A program made the translations under genes and the position numbers. Positions 43,935-52,633 of a DNA stretch of 64,000 nt are shown here, in pieces. How positions within the stretch are numbered: the stretch's first letter is position 1; every line of letters starts with the position of its first letter. Under the pieces are notes generated by a model. It ran no database searches. It was not told the DNA's origin and saw only the letters and a program-made list of their open reading frames with translations. Origin of the DNA: Xanthobacter autotrophicus (GTDB lineage Bacteria > Pseudomonadota > Alphaproteobacteria > Rhizobiales > Xanthobacteraceae); the NCBI RefSeq assembly GCF_029991245.1, contig NZ_JAIVFO010000003.1, positions 1 through 64,000 of the forward strand, given 5' to 3'.

Positions 43935-44972
43935 TCAAGCAGGTGCTGCGCAGGCCACCAACCGCGAAGCCCGCAGTTCCGACCCGGAAAGCAAGCGCTC
44001 GTCTCCACGCCAGGCGGGCTCCACCGCGATCGTCCCCCCTGAGACGCGCGAAACGCAGGCACAGATGCGGTGATTGGAAGCATGCTCTGCATCGGAGAAG
44101 AAGACGTCACGGTGATCGAGGCTGCCGGACAGTTCCAGCACTTCCATCTGGCAAAGACCACACTCTCCGCGCCGGCAATCGCTGAGGACACGGACGCCGG
44201 CAGCTTCAAGAGCGTCCAGCATGGTGGTTCCGGCGGGGACCTCCACCGTCACGCCGAGGCGGGGCACGCAGACGGTGAAGGGTTCCGTGGCAAAGCGTCC
44301 GCTGGAGCCGAAGGTCTCATAGTGTAGCCGGTCTCTCCTGCGGCCACTGTGCTGCCAAGCGCGGCGCACGGCTTCCAGAAGGCCGAGCGGGCCGCAGATG
44401 TAGGCTTCGCCTTCGGGATCCAGGCGAGCGATCTCGGCCGCGACGTCTGCTCGCCCTTCGTCGTCCGTAAAGACGTGGAGATCATTTCCAAGCAGTGCGT
44501 GTAGTTCATCCAGATAGGCCAGCGCCGTGCGCGAACGGCCTAGATAGAGCACGTGGAAGCGTCCGGCGCGTCGCTTAAGGGCCATGGCCATTCCCAGGAT
44601 TGGGGTGATGCCAATGCCGCCCGCGATCAGGAGATATTCGCTCGCATCGCGCGAGAGCTGGAATTGGCTGTCGGGATTGGTGACCTGAAGCCGCGCACCC
44701 GCCGGAAGGGACCACATGTAGCGCGAGCCCCCGCGACCGGTATCCTCGCGCTTGACGGCGATCCGCCATGTTCCATCGCGCGGTGCGTCGCCGATGAGAG
44801 AGTAGTGACGGATGGCGCTCTTCCCCTCGATCACCGCTTGAACCTGAAGGTGGCTGCCTGTCGGATAGGCGCCTGCGCCGCCTCCTGGCTCCAGGGTAAA
44901 CTCCCGGATGCCGGGAGCGACCTCCCGCGTGGCTTTAATGGCAACGGTGATCCACTCCGTGCTCTTTCGCAT
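43935..44972 (-). CDS. vanB: Vanillate demethylase reductase-type oxidoreductase (VanB-like)
   Basis: A 345-residue phthalate dioxygenase reductase-type protein that passes electrons from NAD(P)H through flavin and a plant-type 2Fe-2S cluster to a Rieske oxygenase. Visible: flavin motif RHYSL (55-59), nucleotide-binding GGIGITP (118-124), CGP (193-195), and C-terminal ferredoxin Cys266, Cys271, Cys274 and Cys304 or 306. GGAGGAAAAG precedes the ATG at 44972. It follows the GntR gene and the oxygenase gene in one minus-strand unit, which is the basis for the VanB assignment; other Rieske oxygenase reductases would look alike. Confidence 0.88.
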   Translation of the reverse strand: MRKSTEWITVAIKATREVAPGIREFTLEPGGGAGAYPTGSHLQVQAVIEGKSAIRHYSLIGDAPRDGTWRIAVKREDTGRGGSRYMWSLPAGARLQVTNPDSQFQLSRDASEYLLIAGGIGITPILGMAMALKRRAGRFHVLYLGRSRTALAYLDELHALLGNDLHVFTDDEGRADVAAEIARLDPEGEAYICGPLGLLEAVRRAWQHSGRRRDRLHYETFGSSGRFATEPFTVCVPRLGVTVEVPAGTTMLDALEAAGVRVLSDCRRGECGLCQMEVLELSGSLDHRDVFFSDAEHASNHRICACVSRVSGGTIAVEPAWRGDERLLSGSELRASRLVACAAPA

Positions 44973-45026
44973 GGCTTTTCCTCCAGATTTCTTGATGTTC
45001 GACGCGGTATCTGGCGAGCGGGCGGC

Positions 45027-45755
45027 TTAAGTCCGCTGGCGGCGGCGGATGAGGGCTCCGCCGGGAATGTGCTGCAGGATGGTGCGATCGCGTAGCGCCA
45101 GCTCAAGGTTACGCCGCGCGAGGCGCGCATGTTCACGCATCAGGGCTTCGGCGCGGGCGCCCTCGCGATTGGCGATGGCTTCCACCACGGCGCGGTGCTG
45201 CTCCTGGGCCAGGGTCAGGATCAGGCGTGCCTCAGGCAGCACACTTTGCGCTTGAAGGAAGCCGCTCGGTGATGCGAAGGGCAGTGCCGCCGCCCGGCCC
45301 AGGCTCTGGGCGAGAATGGGGCTGTCCGCCGCCTCCGCGAGGAGAGTGTGGAACTGCTCGTTCAGCACCACGTATTCCGCGAATGTAGCCTCGACGCCGC
45401 GGTCGTCTCCGAGCAGATCGTCGATACGCGCGATCGTGTCACGCAGATCGGCGAGCGTGCCTTCGGCGACACCGTGCTCGGCGGCGATGCGCGCGGTGAG
45501 GCCTTCGAGAGTGCCGCGCACTTCGATGGCATCGCGAATGTCGCGTTCCGTGAAGCTGCGCACGGCAAAGCCGCCGCCCGGCAGGCTCTCGAGCAGCCCC
45601 TCGTCGGCTAGCCGCATCAGCGCTGCCCGCACCGGCGTGCGGGAGGCGCCGATCCGGTCCGATACCGACAGTTCCGAGACCCGTTCGCCTGGCCGCACCT
45701 CGCCGTTGAGGATGAGCTCTCGCAGGCGCAAAAGCGTGTTGACCGATTGGGACAT
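45027..45755 (-). CDS. vanR: GntR family regulator (VanR-like)
   Basis: A 242-residue FadR/FCD-type repressor. The winged helix has LRELILNGEVRPGERVSE, recognition region RIGASRTPVRAALMRLADEG, and wing PGGGFAVRSF. The ligand domain includes RGTLEGLTARIAAEHG and NEQFHTLLAEAADSP. It sits between vanA (13 bp upstream) and vanB, which is unusual in that the regulator is inside the operon it likely controls, implying autoregulation. The palindrome upstream of vanA is its likely site. The inducer, probably vanillate, is inferred from context. Confidence 0.85.
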   Translation of the reverse strand: MSQSVNTLLRLRELILNGEVRPGERVSELSVSDRIGASRTPVRAALMRLADEGLLESLPGGGFAVRSFTERDIRDAIEVRGTLEGLTARIAAEHGVAEGTLADLRDTIARIDDLLGDDRGVEATFAEYVVLNEQFHTLLAEAADSPILAQSLGRAAALPFASPSGFLQAQSVLPEARLILTLAQEQHRAVVEAIANREGARAEALMREHARLARRNLELALRDRTILQHIPGGALIRRRQRT

Positions 45756-45768
45756 GGGAGGGCCGTGC

Positions 45769-46839
45769 CTATTCGGCAGCCGCGGGGAGAAAAATACCCG
45801 CCTGCTCCTCGGCGATCATGCGGTCGATGATGCGTCGCGCCCACATGGCTCCGGCATCGATGTTGAGATTGTAGAAAGCGTGGTCGGGATTCTCGTCGAT
45901 GGCGCGCTGCTGGGCTTCGACGATGATCTCGTCTTCACGAAAGACCTTGGTGATGGCATCACGGATTTCGGTGGTGATGCGCTGCTCGGCGATCCCGTAA
46001 TCGCGGACATTGGCCCAGAAATAGTGGCTGGTTTTCTCGGTCGCGGGCGTGATGGTGTTGATCACCAACATGCTCACGCCTTCACGCCGATCGCCCTGCG
46101 GCGCACCGGTGCCGGTCGGGGCGACGCCGACGTCGATCGCGACCGTGCAGGGCGCCTCGAAGCGGATGATCTGCCAGCGATCCACGCGGCCGACATTCTT
46201 CTGGATCTTGCCCAATTGAGCCCGCCAGAACGGCGGGGGATCAATGTCGATCATCCACCGGGTGACCGTGGCGGTGTTCTCGCCATGGGTGACGTCGAAG
46301 GGGGCCTCGGCTACCGCATCGTTGCCGATACTGCTGCCGTGGATGAACGTCTCATGGGTGAGATCCATAAGGTTATCCACGATCAAGCGGTAGTCACAGG
46401 CTGCATGGATGACCTTGCCGTCCCCTGCCCAAGCGGGATCCCGGTTCCAGTGCAGGTCCGGCACCAATGCCGGGTCGGCGAGAGCGGGATCGCCGGGCCA
46501 TACCCAGATGAAACGATGTCGCTCCACGACCGGAAAGGCGCGCACCTGCGCTGCGGGATTGATGGTGTCCTGCGACGGCATGAACGTGCAGTTTCCCTGG
46601 TCATTGAATACAATACCATGGTACGCACATTGAATATTGTCCCCCTTTAGCTGTCCCATGGAGAGTGGGACAAGGCGATGCCAGCATGCATCCTGCAGCG
46701 CGGCGATATCTCCATTCTCCTTACGATACAGGACAATCTTTTGATTACAAATGACTCTTGAAAGAAGCTCGCGCTTGACCTCGGCGTCCCAGGCGGCGGC
46801 ATACCAAGCGTTGACCGGGAAAGTGGAGTAGGTATTCAT
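45769..46839 (-). CDS. vanA: Vanillate O-demethylase oxygenase-type Rieske protein (VanA-like)
   Basis: A 356-residue Rieske non-heme iron oxygenase of the VanA type, which demethylates vanillate to protocatechuate and formaldehyde. The Rieske cluster is bound by Cys52, His54, Cys71 and His74 (CWH and CAYH). The mononuclear iron site is in DNLMDLTHETFIHG, with His162 and His167. AGGAGG precedes the ATG at 46839. It is the first gene of the vanA-vanR-vanB unit, with a 12-bp palindrome 29 bases upstream. Closely related enzymes demethylate other methoxybenzoates, so vanillate is the likeliest but not the only substrate. Confidence 0.9.
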   Translation of the reverse strand: MNTYSTFPVNAWYAAAWDAEVKRELLSRVICNQKIVLYRKENGDIAALQDACWHRLVPLSMGQLKGDNIQCAYHGIVFNDQGNCTFMPSQDTINPAAQVRAFPVVERHRFIWVWPGDPALADPALVPDLHWNRDPAWAGDGKVIHAACDYRLIVDNLMDLTHETFIHGSSIGNDAVAEAPFDVTHGENTATVTRWMIDIDPPPFWRAQLGKIQKNVGRVDRWQIIRFEAPCTVAIDVGVAPTGTGAPQGDRREGVSMLVINTITPATEKTSHYFWANVRDYGIAEQRITTEIRDAITKVFREDEIIVEAQQRAIDENPDHAFYNLNIDAGAMWARRIIDRMIAEEQAGIFLPAAAE

Positions 46840-46867
46840 GGGCTCCTCCTACACAGTTTGTATCCTT

Positions 46868-46879
46868 TATGTATACATA
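46868..46879. promoter_or_regulatory. Palindromic operator upstream of vanA
   Basis: TATGTATACATA, a perfect 12-bp palindrome in an AT-rich stretch 29 bases before the vanA start. GntR/FCD repressors bind palindromes of this kind (TNGTANACNA style), and a GntR gene is in the operon. Confidence 0.65.
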
Positions 46880-47301
46880 CCATGCAGCGCAGATTGGCTC
46901 AAGCGCTCGTTCGTGTCGTGCCGGTGAGAAGTGAGGAGCTGTAGGTCGGTGGCCTGGCCCGTGACGACGTACTCGGAGCATGGATTGACGGAGATCGACA
47001 GGCTCACGCTTCGAAGGTCGCCTTTTTTGGATCCTGGCTCGCTTCCTGATCGATCAAGATTGGTCGTCCGACGAAGGAAAGATCCTGTTCCGCCTTTGTT
47101 CAATCACTTGGCGGGCGCTTCACCGGCCAAGGCGGAGGGTCGCCCGACGGTTTCATTTGATCGGATTGTGTACTAGAGGGCAAAATGCCCGGCAGCGGCT
47201 CGAAGTTTCTGCCACTGGCCGGCGCTCGCGAGCGGATCCGGGCTCCGGTCCGACCCTGGCGCCGCGGCCGAGGTTTCCAGCGCCCACGAGATAGAGGTCC
47301 C
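46880..47301. other. Intergenic region between vanA and the TetR gene
   Basis: About 420 bp without a supportable gene, between divergent units. It holds promoters for vanA and the TetR gene; no further palindrome or repeat is clear. Confidence 0.4.
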
Positions 47302-47910
47302 ATGCTAAGTCGTGAAGGTCGTCCAACACTTCGTTACGAGCAGCAGAAGGCGACCCGGGAGCGGCTCCTCAAAGCGGCCTTCGACGTCTTTTCGGAGAAG
47401 GGCTATCACCTGTCGACCATCAAGGAGATGGTGGACAAGGCGGGCACCAGCCGGGCGACATTTTACCTGCATTTCAAGACCAAGGCGGAAGCCCTGGTGG
47501 CGGGCTGGAAGGAGATTCAGCAGCCCAAGATGATTGCCCTCTGGGAGGAACTCGACAACATCGCTTCACCCGATTTCGGCGACATTCGCGCTTGGATCGA
47601 AAAGATGCTCGATAGCTGGGAGGCGGACCGCCGGTTGACCATCGCCTCCAACCAGGCCGTCGCCCTGGAGCCGGAACTGGCGGGCGAGTGGCTTGCCGGG
47701 ATGCGCGAGTATCTCGGCGCTGTTCCTCGGTGCCTCGAGCGGATGGCGAAGCATCGCAGAGAAGCCGAAATGAATTTCCTCCTTCTTTGCGCGCAGATGG
47801 ACCGCGTGGTGTTTCTTTGGCTTTCAGGAGCCTTTCCCGCTAGCCGGGAGCAGATCATCGACGCGCTCGCCGACCAATGGGCTAAGGGCCTTCAGATTAA
47901 GAAACGGTAA
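47302..47910 (+). CDS. TetR family transcriptional regulator
   Basis: A 202-residue TetR repressor. The N-terminal helix-turn-helix is typical: RERLLKAAFDVFSEKGYHLSTIKEMVDKAGTSRATFYLHF-like sequence, residues about 18-58. The C-terminal ligand domain is helical and not assignable to a substrate. The ATG at 47302 has GAGG upstream; the earlier in-frame start at 47185 adds Arg-rich sequence unlike the family. It is convergent with the aldehyde dehydrogenase (63 bp between stops) and divergent from vanA. It may control one of the island's transcription units, unproven. Confidence 0.88.
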   Translation: MLSREGRPTLRYEQQKATRERLLKAAFDVFSEKGYHLSTIKEMVDKAGTSRATFYLHFKTKAEALVAGWKEIQQPKMIALWEELDNIASPDFGDIRAWIEKMLDSWEADRRLTIASNQAVALEPELAGEWLAGMREYLGAVPRCLERMAKHRREAEMNFLLLCAQMDRVVFLWLSGAFPASREQIIDALADQWAKGLQIKKR

Positions 47911-47973
47911 TTCCGCAAGACCTCCACGGAACGGTTGGTGTCGCGGTTTGCCCAACGAGAGCATCCGCGGCCC

Positions 47974-49458
47974 TTAAAGCGGGTAGAGCGGTGGCTTCTC
48001 CTTGATGGTCATCCATTGCCACTGGGTGAATTCGTCCCAATTGGCCGGTCCGCCGTGACGCGAGCCGTTGCCGGAGGCACCGAAGCCGCCCATCGGCATG
48101 GTGCCGTCATCGTGCACCGTCTGGTCGTTGATGTGGAGCAGGCCGACATTCAGTTGATCGGCAATTCTCTTCGCCCGTTCAATCGATGGGCTGAGGATGC
48201 CAGCGCTCAGGCCATACTCGGTGTCGTTGGCGAGACGTACGGCCTGTTCGTCGTCCTCGAAGGCGGTGATCGATACTACGGGGCCGAAGATCTCCTCTCG
48301 GAACGCAGGCATTTCGGGTGTCACGCGGTCGAGCACCGTGGGATTGAAGAAATTTCCTTGCCCCGGCCCGCCGGCCAGCAGCCGCGCGCCGGCCGCGATG
48401 CTGTCGTCGACGATCCTCCGTACGCGCTCCAGCTGGACACGGTTGATGAGGGGCCCGAGAGCCACCTCTTCAGTGAACGGGTTGCCGACCGGCAGCGCGC
48501 GGGCTTTTTCCGCCATCCGCTCGGCATAGGCCTCGGCGAGGGATTTGTGGACAAGGTGGCGTCCCGCGCTCATGCAGATCTGGCCCTGGTGGAGCCAGGA
48601 GGCCCAGGCACCATTCGAAACGGCCCGGTCGAGATCGGCGTCATCGAGGATGATGAGCGCATTCTTCCCGCCCAGCTCCAGCGCCACCTTCTTCAGGTGG
48701 CCACCTGCCAAAGCCCCGATCTTGCGCCCGACTGCCGTGGAGCCGGTGAACGAGATCATGGCAATGTCGGGGTCCGCGACGAGGGCTTCGCCAGCTTCCA
48801 CGTCGCCCGGCAGCACGTGCAGAAGATCCTCCGGTAGGCCGGCTTCCGCAAATATGGAAGCCAGCAGCAGCCCGCCGGAGACAGGCGTGCGCGGATCGGG
48901 CTTCAGAACGACGGCATTCCCCATCGCGAGTGCTGCTAAGATGGCCCGGCCCGTGAGGATGAAGGGAAAATTGAAGGGTGTGATGACGCCTACTACGCCG
49001 TGCGGGACACGCCGCGCCAGGGAAAGGCTGCCTCCGTCCGCGGGTAGGACAAGGCCCCGCGGCTGGGTCTGGACGGCCGCAGCCTCGTGGAGAAGATGGA
49101 CCACCGACGTGATCTCGAACTGGGCCTTGAGCTTTACGGCCCCGGTCTCCCGCACGATCCAATCGCGAATGAGCGCGGCGCGGCTTTCCACGAGGGTCGC
49201 GGCACGGCGAAAGCTGGCGCCGCGCTCTTGGTACGGCAGGGCGATCCACCCGTGTTGCGCGGCACGCGCGGCGCGAGCAGCGCGTCGCACGTCCTGCGTC
49301 GAAGCCCGCCCCACCTCCGCAAGAAGATCTCCGGTGGCGGGTTCTTCCACCTGGATGGTGCCGCCGGAAAGCGTGGTCCATCCGCCGCTCCAGCCCTTGC
49401 AGTGCCAGGGGTGCACTTCGCTCGTCGCGTTCACGGCCGATCCTTTCGTTTCCAACAT
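47974..49458 (-). CDS. Aromatic aldehyde dehydrogenase (vanillin/benzaldehyde type)
   Basis: A 494-residue NAD(P)-dependent aldehyde dehydrogenase. Motifs: the N-terminal PWHCKGWSGGW style seen in benzaldehyde/vanillin dehydrogenases, the cofactor loop TPFNFPFILTGRAI, FTGSTAVGRKIG, the general base Glu in ALELGGKNAL, the nucleophile Cys in GQICMSAGR, and EEIFGPVVSI. It should oxidise an aromatic aldehyde such as vanillin to the acid, feeding VanAB. The start is ATG at 49458 with GGGGAAC upstream; a GTG at 49473 is the longer option. It is the last gene of the minus-strand run from the outer-membrane protein. Confidence 0.9.
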   Translation of the reverse strand: MLETKGSAVNATSEVHPWHCKGWSGGWTTLSGGTIQVEEPATGDLLAEVGRASTQDVRRAARAARAAQHGWIALPYQERGASFRRAATLVESRAALIRDWIVRETGAVKLKAQFEITSVVHLLHEAAAVQTQPRGLVLPADGGSLSLARRVPHGVVGVITPFNFPFILTGRAILAALAMGNAVVLKPDPRTPVSGGLLLASIFAEAGLPEDLLHVLPGDVEAGEALVADPDIAMISFTGSTAVGRKIGALAGGHLKKVALELGGKNALIILDDADLDRAVSNGAWASWLHQGQICMSAGRHLVHKSLAEAYAERMAEKARALPVGNPFTEEVALGPLINRVQLERVRRIVDDSIAAGARLLAGGPGQGNFFNPTVLDRVTPEMPAFREEIFGPVVSITAFEDDEQAVRLANDTEYGLSAGILSPSIERAKRIADQLNVGLLHINDQTVHDDGTMPMGGFGASGNGSRHGGPANWDEFTQWQWMTIKEKPPLYPL

Positions 49459-49501
49459 TCTCTTGTTCCCCACCGGGGTGGAACCGTCGGCAGCTCCGCC
49501 T

Positions 49502-50971
49502 TCAAATCTTCATGACGAACGGATTGGCCACCGGGGCGGCATAGTTCATCCAGACGCTCTTGACCTGGACGAAATTACGGATCGCATCAATGCCGTTCTC
49601 GCGGCCGAGCCCGCTGTTCTTGTAGCCGCCGAAGGGCACCATGTAGCTGAGCGCGCGATAGGCGTTTACCCAGACGGTGCCGGCCTCCAGGCGGTTGGAG
49701 ACTTCAAATGCCCGGCGAAGATCGCGCGTCCAGACGCCAGCAGCCAGCCCATAGAGGGTGTCGTTGGCGATCCTGATTGCATCTTCGGTGTCGCGGAACC
49801 TCATCACGCAAAGGACGGGCCCGAAGATCTCCTCGCGCGCAATGCGCATCTCACTGGTGACCTCGGAGAAGATGGTGGGGGGGACAAACCATCCTCTCTC
49901 GAAGGGATTGTCGCCGCCGAGGCGGCGGCGCGCGCCCTCGGCGAGGCCAACGCAGATATAATCGTTGACCCTGTCATACTGCGCCTTGGTCGTGATCGGC
50001 CCGATCTGCGTGTGCGGATCAAACGGATCGCCGACCTTGACCGAAGCCATCATTGTGACGAGCTTCTCGATGAAACGTTCATAGATGCTGTCCTCGACTA
50101 GGAGGCGGGATCCGGCAATGCAGCTCTGGCCGGAAGCGCCGAAGATACCGGCGATGGCGCCGTTGGCCGCGGCCTCCAGATCGGCGTCCGCGAAGACGAT
50201 ATTGGCAGACTTTCCGCCGAGCTCGAGGTCGACATGCTTGAAGCCCCTGGCCGCGGCTTCGTTGATGGCGCGCCCGGCAATCTCCCCGCCCGTGAAGCAA
50301 ATCCTGGAGACGAGCGGATGGCGCACGAGCGCATCCCCCACCTCCGCGCCATAGCCCGTGACAACGTTGACGACGCCGGGCGGAAATCCCGCCTCCTCAA
50401 CCGCCCGCGCAAATTCGAGGGCGGAGGCGGAAGCGTGCTCCGACGGCTTGAGCACAATCGTGCAACCGGCCGCAAGCGCCGGCGCGATCTTATTTGCAGC
50501 GAGCAACAGGGGAGAGTTCCAAGGCGTGAGAGCCGCGACGACCCCGATCGGCTCGTGTCTCGTATAGGTGAAGAATCCGGGTCGTTCGACGGGGGGCACC
50601 GTACCTTCGAGCTTGTCCGCGAGCCCGCCATAATAGTAGAAATATTGTGGGAGATAAGCGGCTTGGGCTTGCATCTCGGCAAGGAGCTTGCCGTTGTCCT
50701 GAGCTTCGATCCGCCCAAGATGGCCGGCATCACGCGTGAGGATGTCGCCGAGACGCCGCATGAGCGCGCCACGCGCGGTGGCACTGATGCCAGCCCATGG
50801 CTGGCTTTGCAGCGCTGCGTGGGCCGCCTGCACCGCCCTGTCGGCATCTTTGGTGTCACCCCGGGGAATGCTTGCCCACACCTGCTCGGACCAAGGTTCA
50901 AGGGATGGGATCCGTTCGCCTGAGGCCGCGTCTTCCCAAGCGTTATCGATGAACATCTTGTAGATCTTCAC
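49502..50971 (-). CDS. Second aldehyde dehydrogenase
   Basis: A 489-residue aldehyde dehydrogenase of the betaine/semialdehyde type. Motifs: TPWNSPLLLAANKIAPALAA, FTGGEIAGRAIN, base Glu in DLELGGKSAN, nucleophile in GQSCIAGSR, EEIFGPVLCV, and GGYKNSGLGRENG. It differs clearly from its neighbour 44 bp downstream, so it likely handles a different aldehyde, for example an aliphatic fragment of the side chain or an aryl-alkyl aldehyde. The start is GTG at 50971 with GGGAGG five bases before. Confidence 0.9.
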   Translation of the reverse strand: MKIYKMFIDNAWEDAASGERIPSLEPWSEQVWASIPRGDTKDADRAVQAAHAALQSQPWAGISATARGALMRRLGDILTRDAGHLGRIEAQDNGKLLAEMQAQAAYLPQYFYYYGGLADKLEGTVPPVERPGFFTYTRHEPIGVVAALTPWNSPLLLAANKIAPALAAGCTIVLKPSEHASASALEFARAVEEAGFPPGVVNVVTGYGAEVGDALVRHPLVSRICFTGGEIAGRAINEAAARGFKHVDLELGGKSANIVFADADLEAAANGAIAGIFGASGQSCIAGSRLLVEDSIYERFIEKLVTMMASVKVGDPFDPHTQIGPITTKAQYDRVNDYICVGLAEGARRRLGGDNPFERGWFVPPTIFSEVTSEMRIAREEIFGPVLCVMRFRDTEDAIRIANDTLYGLAAGVWTRDLRRAFEVSNRLEAGTVWVNAYRALSYMVPFGGYKNSGLGRENGIDAIRNFVQVKSVWMNYAAPVANPFVMKI

Positions 50972-51510
50972 ATAGTCCTCCCTCGCGCCCGCAGCCGATT
51001 GTGGCTATCGGTCTCGGGCTCAGGCGAGCTTTGAAACGTTTGCTCCGGTGAGAGCCAACGGGCGGCAACCCCAGCACGCAGTCACACGCAGGTACCACCC
51101 CCGCCCGTGGGCAGTGGATGCTGTTTGCCCGCCCAAGGGCGGAGGCTTACCAGCGGCTCTGGAAGGCGCGATCATCGGTGAGGCAGCGCTCTTTGCGAAG
51201 GTTTTGCATCGCTTTCGCTTTTCATCCATAGCGGCGCGTGCTCCTTCGCCGTTTTAGAGGACGCTTCACCGAGCAAATTGGTTCAATTTGCACGGATCGC
51301 GCTCTAAGCGCGGGGTTCTGAACTTATACTATCTGCTATCTGCTCTTCATCACTTCACGCGACGGATTTGGACATTTCAGGGCCTGGCGGTCAACCGAGC
51401 TATTCTCATTTTAAGTGAGAAAAATTCACTGATGGCCTCCCGTGTGCGCTCGCCGCGCTTCCTTGCGCGCGCAACGTGGCGGGCAATGCCCCATCGACCG
51501 GAGCGTTTCA
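50972..51510. promoter_or_regulatory. Long leader region upstream of the aldehyde dehydrogenase pair
   Basis: About 540 bp without a convincing gene. It includes TTCTCA-N7-TGAGAA at 51403-51421 (a LysR-style T-N11-A palindrome) and a fragment at 51256-51306 (GAGGACGCTTCACCGAGC, GGATCGCGCTCTAA) that recurs in part at 55815-55865, typical of Rhizobiales intergenic repeat debris. The aldehyde dehydrogenase promoter probably lies here. Confidence 0.45.
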
Positions 51511-52521
51511 TCATTGAGCACGAAAGGGGTGTATGGGCAGGGCAGAAGACTTGACCGGCGCCGAATAGTGGCCGCTCCGGTCCGTCGTGATGGGTTTGGA
51601 CGAGGTTATTACACCCGCGATCTCCTGCGCCTTGATATTGCAGGCACGTGCCTCGGCGAGCACCCAGCCGCGAAAACGTGTCAATACAGCATTGCGGCCA
51701 GCGCGATCGGACCAGAGCAAATTGTAGCTGTCCGTGTCAGGGACAAAGGTGGGAAAGGGGACGACAAGCTTGCCGCTGGCCAGATCGTCTATCAGCAGCT
51801 GAACCTGGCCCACGGCGACCCCGAGCCCTTCCGCTGCCGCCTGGTAGGCCAGACTCGAACTATCGAAACGGAGCCGCTGCGCTCCCGAAAGATCCGGCTG
51901 TTCAATGGCGTTCAGCCAGACCTTCCAATTGTTGGGACGCGCCGAAGTATGGAGCAGCGTGTGGTGTCGCAGGTCTTCCACGCGTCGTAGCGGGAAAGGG
52001 CCGTCGAGGAGGGCCGGACTGCAAACCGGCACGAGATCTGGACGGAAGAGTTGCGTGCTTTTGGCATGGGGCGTGTCCTCCTGGCCGAGGCGGATGGCGA
52101 CGTCCACCGGCTCGCACCGGAAGTCCACGCGGCCGAGCGCCGTGGTGATCTGGAGATTTCGATCAGGCTGAATCGCATGATACGACAACAGCCTGGGGGT
52201 CAGCCAACGCAAGACGAAGGTCAACGACGTGGACACGCGCAATGGCTGTCCTTCTGGAATATCCATGAGGGCCTCGGTCGCTCCTGCAATCTGCGCGATG
52301 GTTTCGCTGATGGTCTTCAGATATGAGCTGCCTTCGGCGGTGAGCTGGACTTTCCGCGTGGCGCGAACGAAAAGCTGGATACCAAGAAACTCTTCGAGCG
52401 TACGGATTTGCCGGCTCACCGCGCCAGGCGTTACATTCAGCTCTTGCGCTGCTGCAGCGAAGCTCAGGTGGCGTCCTGCGCACTCGAAGGTCCGAAGGGC
52501 GTTGAGAGGTGGTATGCGCAT
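51511..52521 (-). CDS. LysR family regulator (GcvA-like)
   Basis: A 336-residue LysR-type regulator. The N-terminal helix-turn-helix MRIPPLNALRTFECAGRHLS FAAAAQELNVTPGAVSRQ style is the GcvA subgroup. The effector domain follows from about residue 90, with LRWLTPRLLSYHAIQPD and a hinge near DLVPVCSPALLDG. The ATG at 52521 is chosen over one 15 bases upstream. It lies between the transporter gene and the aldehyde dehydrogenases, all on the minus strand, so it may be part of that run and control it. Confidence 0.88.
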   Translation of the reverse strand: MRIPPLNALRTFECAGRHLSFAAAAQELNVTPGAVSRQIRTLEEFLGIQLFVRATRKVQLTAEGSSYLKTISETIAQIAGATEALMDIPEGQPLRVSTSLTFVLRWLTPRLLSYHAIQPDRNLQITTALGRVDFRCEPVDVAIRLGQEDTPHAKSTQLFRPDLVPVCSPALLDGPFPLRRVEDLRHHTLLHTSARPNNWKVWLNAIEQPDLSGAQRLRFDSSSLAYQAAAEGLGVAVGQVQLLIDDLASGKLVVPFPTFVPDTDSYNLLWSDRAGRNAVLTRFRGWVLAEARACNIKAQEIAGVITSSKPITTDRSGHYSAPVKSSALPIHPFRAQ

Positions 52522-52633
52522 GTTCGGTCTCCGCAATTGCCAGTCCGCCGCGCGGCCGACCTACGTTCAGGCGAGGTAGAGCCTGAGACCGCTTCCGGCC
52601 TCAGGCCAATGTCCGGCGACTACGCCTCAACTC

